A DNA stretch of 17,928 nt from CAYPZL01 sp964415045 (GTDB taxonomy: Bacteria > Planctomycetota > Phycisphaerae > Sedimentisphaerales > Anaerobacaceae): positions 1 to 17,928 of the forward strand of contig CAYPZL010000117.1 in assembly GCA_964415045.1 (NCBI GenBank), in the 5' to 3' direction. The position numbers were made by a program, and so were the translations under genes. The notes beneath the pieces were generated by a model that saw only the letters and a program-made list of their open reading frames with translations, had not been told where the DNA came from and did not search any database. Shown here piece by piece: positions 15,337-17,928 of the stretch. Every line of letters starts with the position of its first letter. Position 1 is the first letter of the stretch.

Positions 15337-16812
15337 ATGAGCAAGTTATCACGTCGTGATTTCGTCAAGAGTTCGATGGCCGTCGGGGCCGGGCTCGCGC
15401 TGGCCGGACCGGCGTCGCGCGTCTTGGGCGCCAACGACGACATCCGCGTCGCCGTCGTCGGGGTGGGCGGCCAGGGCGGCGGCCACATGCGATACTTCCA
15501 CGGCTGCAAGGGCGCCCGCCTGGTCGCCATTTGCGACGTCGACCGCAGCCACGTCGAAAAGCGAGCCAGTGACTTCGAGAAGAAGGAAGGCTACAAGCTC
15601 AAGACCTACACCGACGTCCGCAAGCTCCTGGAAGACAAGGAGATCGACGCCATCACCTCGGCCACGCCGAATCACTGGCACGCGCTGGTGACGATCTGGG
15701 CCTGCCAGGCGGGCAAGGACGTCTACATCGAGAAACCGGCCTCGCACAACATCTGGGAAGGCCGCAAGATGGTCGAGGCCGCCCGCAAGTACAACCGCAT
15801 CGTGCAGATCGGGACGCAGAAGCGGTCGTCCGAAGCGCATCCGGCCGCGTTCGAGTGGATCAAGGAGGGCCACATCGGCAAGATCAAGTGGGTTCGCGGA
15901 TTCTGCTACAAGAGACGGGGCCCGGGCAGCAACGGCGTCGTCCACGGCACCAACGGCCCCAAGCCTGTCCCCGACAGCGTGGACTACAACCAATGGTGCG
16001 GCCCGGCGGATATGGTCCCGCTGCATCGTACGCAACTGCACTACGTCTGGCACTGGATGTGGAACACCGGCAACGGCGACATCGGCAACCAGGGCCCGCA
16101 TGAGATGGACATCGCCCGCTGGGCGTTGGGCGATCCCGGACTGCCCAGACACGTCTTCAGCATCGGCGGCCGTTTCGGTATGGGCGAGACGGACGACGTC
16201 GGCGAAACCGCCAACACGCAGATCGCCTACTTCGACTACAAACCGGCCCCCCTCATCTTCGAGGTGCGCGGATTGCCCGCCAAGAAAGGCGCGAACTACA
16301 TGGACAACTATCGTGGCACGCGTATCGGCGACTGCGTGCAATGCGAAGGCGGGTACTTCCCTTGCGACGACGGCGGTGGCTGGGTCTACGACAACGACGG
16401 CAAGAAGATCAAGCAGTTCTCCGGTCGCGGCGGCGCCGGGCACCATCAGAACTTTATCGACGCCGTCCGCAGCCGAAAACGCAGCGACCTGAACGCCGAC
16501 ATCGAAGTCGGACACCTTTCGGCCTCCCTGTGCCACATGGCCAACACGTCATACCGCCTGGGCAAGAAGGCGACGCCCGACGAGATCAAGGCCACCATCG
16601 GCGACAACGCGGAGATGATGGACTCGTTCAACCGGATGCTCGAGCACCTGGCCGCCAACGAGGTGAACCTGAAGGATGAGCCGATCACGATCGGCCCGAT
16701 GCTGACGATGGACGCCGCCAAGGAGCAATACGTCGGTGAACACAGCGACCTGGCCAACATGTTCCTGAAACGCAATTACCGAGAGCCGTTCGTCGTGCCG
16801 GAAAAGGTCTGA
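15337..16812 (+). CDS. Tat-exported Gfo/Idh/MocA-family oxidoreductase
   Basis: A 491-residue NAD(P)-dependent sugar or inositol-type dehydrogenase. The ATG at 15337 follows an AAAGGAA ribosome site. Residues 5-11 (SRRDFVK) and a hydrophobic stretch to about 25 are a twin-arginine signal, normal for planctomycete members of this family. The nucleotide-binding fold has VVGVGGQGGGH (40-50) and CDVD (66-69). EKP at 132-134 is the family catalytic-lysine motif, and GPHEMDIARWALG (253-265) carries the His255/Asp258 pair near the substrate. The C-terminal part keeps the family length. It lies 67 bp after the isomerase/PmoA fusion and 82 bp before the next isomerase, so one operon is likely. Such enzymes oxidise sugars or glycosides to keto forms, often with a tightly bound, recycled cofactor when exported. 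The substrate is not readable from sequence. Confidence 0.92.
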   Translation: MSKLSRRDFVKSSMAVGAGLALAGPASRVLGANDDIRVAVVGVGGQGGGHMRYFHGCKGARLVAICDVDRSHVEKRASDFEKKEGYKLKTYTDVRKLLEDKEIDAITSATPNHWHALVTIWACQAGKDVYIEKPASHNIWEGRKMVEAARKYNRIVQIGTQKRSSEAHPAAFEWIKEGHIGKIKWVRGFCYKRRGPGSNGVVHGTNGPKPVPDSVDYNQWCGPADMVPLHRTQLHYVWHWMWNTGNGDIGNQGPHEMDIARWALGDPGLPRHVFSIGGRFGMGETDDVGETANTQIAYFDYKPAPLIFEVRGLPAKKGANYMDNYRGTRIGDCVQCEGGYFPCDDGGGWVYDNDGKKIKQFSGRGGAGHHQNFIDAVRSRKRSDLNADIEVGHLSASLCHMANTSYRLGKKATPDEIKATIGDNAEMMDSFNRMLEHLAANEVNLKDEPITIGPMLTMDAAKEQYVGEHSDLANMFLKRNYREPFVVPEKV

Positions 16813-16832
16813 CCCATTGATGATTGATAACG

Positions 16833-16875
16833 GATGATTGGAAAGGGAAGCTTCGGCTTGCCCTTTTCAGTCATC
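16833..16875 (+). other. Intercistronic long hairpin with cUUCGg tetraloop
   Basis: GATGATTG-G-AAAGGG-AAGC (16833-16851) pairs with GCTT-G-CCCTTT-T-CAGTCATC (16856-16875) around the stable TTCG loop, with one G bulge and two wobble pairs, giving about 18 pairs. It fills the gap between the oxidoreductase and isomerase genes. The loop and strength suit an mRNA-processing, stability or partial-termination element; there is no long T-run after it. Confidence 0.6.
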
Positions 16876-16894
16876 CCGAATCCTTTGGTGACGA

Positions 16895-17710
16895 ATGAGA
16901 TTTGCACTCTGCAATGAAATGTTTGAAGATCGCTCGATGGCCGAGGTCTGCTCGGTTGTGAGCAAGTTGGGTTATCAGGGTTTGGAGATCGCGCCGTTCA
17001 CGCTGGCGCCGTCGGCGACCGAAGTGACAACTGCCCAGCGTGCGGACGCTCGTAAGGCCATGGCCGACTGCGGGCTCGAATGCGTCGGCCTGCACTGGCT
17101 CTTCGCCGGACCCGAAGGTCTGCACATGACCACACCCGACGACGCGACCTGGCAGCGGACGCGCGATTACCTGTCCGCCCTACTCGATCTGTGCGCCGAC
17201 CTCGGCGGCAAGGTTCTCGTGCTCGGCTCGCCCAAGCAGCGCAGCGTCCTGGAGAACCAGACGCCCGAGGGCGCCTGGCAGCGGGCGGCCGAGCTGCTTG
17301 GCTCCGTGCTGGACAAAGCCGGCGGCCTGGGCCTGACGATCTGCCTGGAGCCGCTCTCGCCCGTCGAGACGAACTTCATCAACACCGTCGAGGAAGGGAT
17401 GAAGATGGTTCGCCAGATCAGCCATCCCGGTCTCAAGATTCATCTCGACGTCAAGGCGATGTGCTCCGAGGGCACGCCCGTTCCTGAGATCATTCGCTCG
17501 GTGACGGACGATGACATCGGACACTTCCACGTCAACGACGCCAACCTCTACGGCCCCGGCATGGGCGACGTCGATTACGCCCCCATCGCCGAAGCGATCC
17601 GCGACGTCGGCTACGACCGCTGGCTCTCGGTGGAGGTCTTCAAATACGACCCCGACCCGGAAACCATCGCCCGAAAGAGCATCGAATACCTCCGCCAATT
17701 CTGGTCGTGA
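16895..17710 (+). CDS. Sugar-phosphate isomerase/epimerase family protein (tagatose/psicose 3-epimerase-like)
   Basis: A 271-residue single-domain TIM barrel without a signal peptide, so cytoplasmic. The four expected metal ligands of the D-tagatose 3-epimerase/hydroxypyruvate isomerase fold are visible: Glu152 (CLEPLSP), Asp185 (HLDVKAM), His212 (HFHVNDAN) and Glu247 (LSVEVFKYD). Other family features are GYQGLEIAPF (26-35) and GLHWLF (65-70). The ATG at 16895 follows GGTGA four bases upstream. It is the third gene of the cassette. With an exported oxidoreductase and an exported isomerase-like fusion upstream, a role in isomerising or epimerising an imported keto-sugar is a reasonable inference; the particular sugar is unknown. 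Length and residues are normal, and no damage is seen. Confidence 0.88.
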   Translation: MRFALCNEMFEDRSMAEVCSVVSKLGYQGLEIAPFTLAPSATEVTTAQRADARKAMADCGLECVGLHWLFAGPEGLHMTTPDDATWQRTRDYLSALLDLCADLGGKVLVLGSPKQRSVLENQTPEGAWQRAAELLGSVLDKAGGLGLTICLEPLSPVETNFINTVEEGMKMVRQISHPGLKIHLDVKAMCSEGTPVPEIIRSVTDDDIGHFHVNDANLYGPGMGDVDYAPIAEAIRDVGYDRWLSVEVFKYDPDPETIARKSIEYLRQFWS

Positions 17711-17718
17711 GAATTCCC

Positions 17719-17840
17719 GGTGTGCACGGCACACCCTACGTTGCGTGCGACACGCGACAACCTGTAGGGTGTGCCATGCACACCATTTTCGTGCGGCGCC
17801 GGCGAAACCATCGCGAAGACGCCGTGGATGGCACATCCTA
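17719..17840. repeat. MITE-like palindromic element with a partial third copy
   Basis: GGTGTGCACGGCACACCCTAC (first 17719-17739) is matched in inverse by 17764-17784 with one mismatch in 21 bases. The loop itself pairs (GTTG-CGTG / CACG-CAAC type), so the whole 66 bases make a near-continuous hairpin. A related core GGCACATCCTACCC recurs at about 17828-17841. This looks like a small non-autonomous element; I recall similar sequences in other planctomycetes but cannot verify it here. No gene is seen in 17711-17928. Confidence 0.65.
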
Positions 17841-17928
17841 CCCTTCTTCGGCAACACCCGAGAATCCGACACATGTGTCTGTGAAAATATTCTGGCGCGA
17901 GGGTTTTCGGCGTGTTAGTCTTTGTTTT

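Noticed and set aside
13515..16536. Long minus-strand frames (671 and 395 residues) opposite the sugar cassette
   Set aside because: Same shadow pattern; the plus-strand proteins carry Tat signals, Rossmann and TIM-barrel motifs.
17708..17760. UGA readthrough at the end of the epimerase gene
   Set aside because: The protein already has its full family length, and the following sequence is the palindromic repeat.
1..17928. CRISPR array or intact insertion sequence
   Set aside because: No regularly spaced direct repeats and no transposase ORF were found; only short palindromes and one MITE-like element are present.

Overview
The window looks like a chromosomal segment of a high-GC planctomycete, most likely from the Phycisphaerae/Sedimentisphaerales side of the phylum. 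This is inferred from content: pseudopilins with FTLIELLVVIAVIA N-termini and H-Xn-DG tails, a formylglycine-type sulfatase with a Tat signal, Tat-exported Gfo/Idh/MocA and sugar-isomerase proteins, a very large secreted LamG protein, and an FG-GAP protein ending in planctomycete-style dockerin repeats. No ribosomal or core marker gene is present, so the placement rests on these families only.

Layout. 1-2593 (+): paired hairpins, a pseudopilin and a sulfatase. 2599-3100 (+): short palindromic repeats, a truncated HNH/AP2-like ORF, then a promoter and a complete selenocysteine tRNA gene (selC, anticodon TCA). 3193-4540 (+): a tiny membrane-anchored protein whose UGA reads as selenocysteine in a C-terminal C-S-T-U-G-K tail with a SECIS-like hairpin, followed by a NapH-like membrane polyferredoxin. 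4753-5463 (+): a winged-helix protein of unknown role, closed by a strong inverted repeat. 5567-5962 (-): a small orphan gene. 5963-6497: no gene, but several perfect hairpins and a candidate structured RNA. 6498-8081 (+): secreted FG-GAP/dockerin protein. 8341-11736 (-): 1131-residue LamG/FN3-like secreted protein, convergent with it. 11737-12331: no gene. 12332-13087 (-): a second pseudopilin. 13274-17710 (+): strong sigma70-type promoter, then a TIM-barrel/PmoA fusion, a Gfo/Idh/MocA oxidoreductase and a sugar isomerase/epimerase. 17719-17840: MITE-like palindromic repeat.

How it fits together. Most genes suit a polysaccharide-degrading lifestyle: a desulfating enzyme, surface carbohydrate-binding-type proteins, pseudopilins thought to serve secretion or surface display, and an oxidoreductase plus isomerases for unusual sugars. 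The selC neighbourhood is different and is the most interesting part. The tRNA, a putative new CxxU membrane selenoprotein and an Fe-S membrane protein lie in the same orientation within about 1.6 kb and could form a membrane redox module. The selenoprotein reading is a prediction from the UGA context, the hairpin and the neighbouring tRNA; homologue comparison would decide it.
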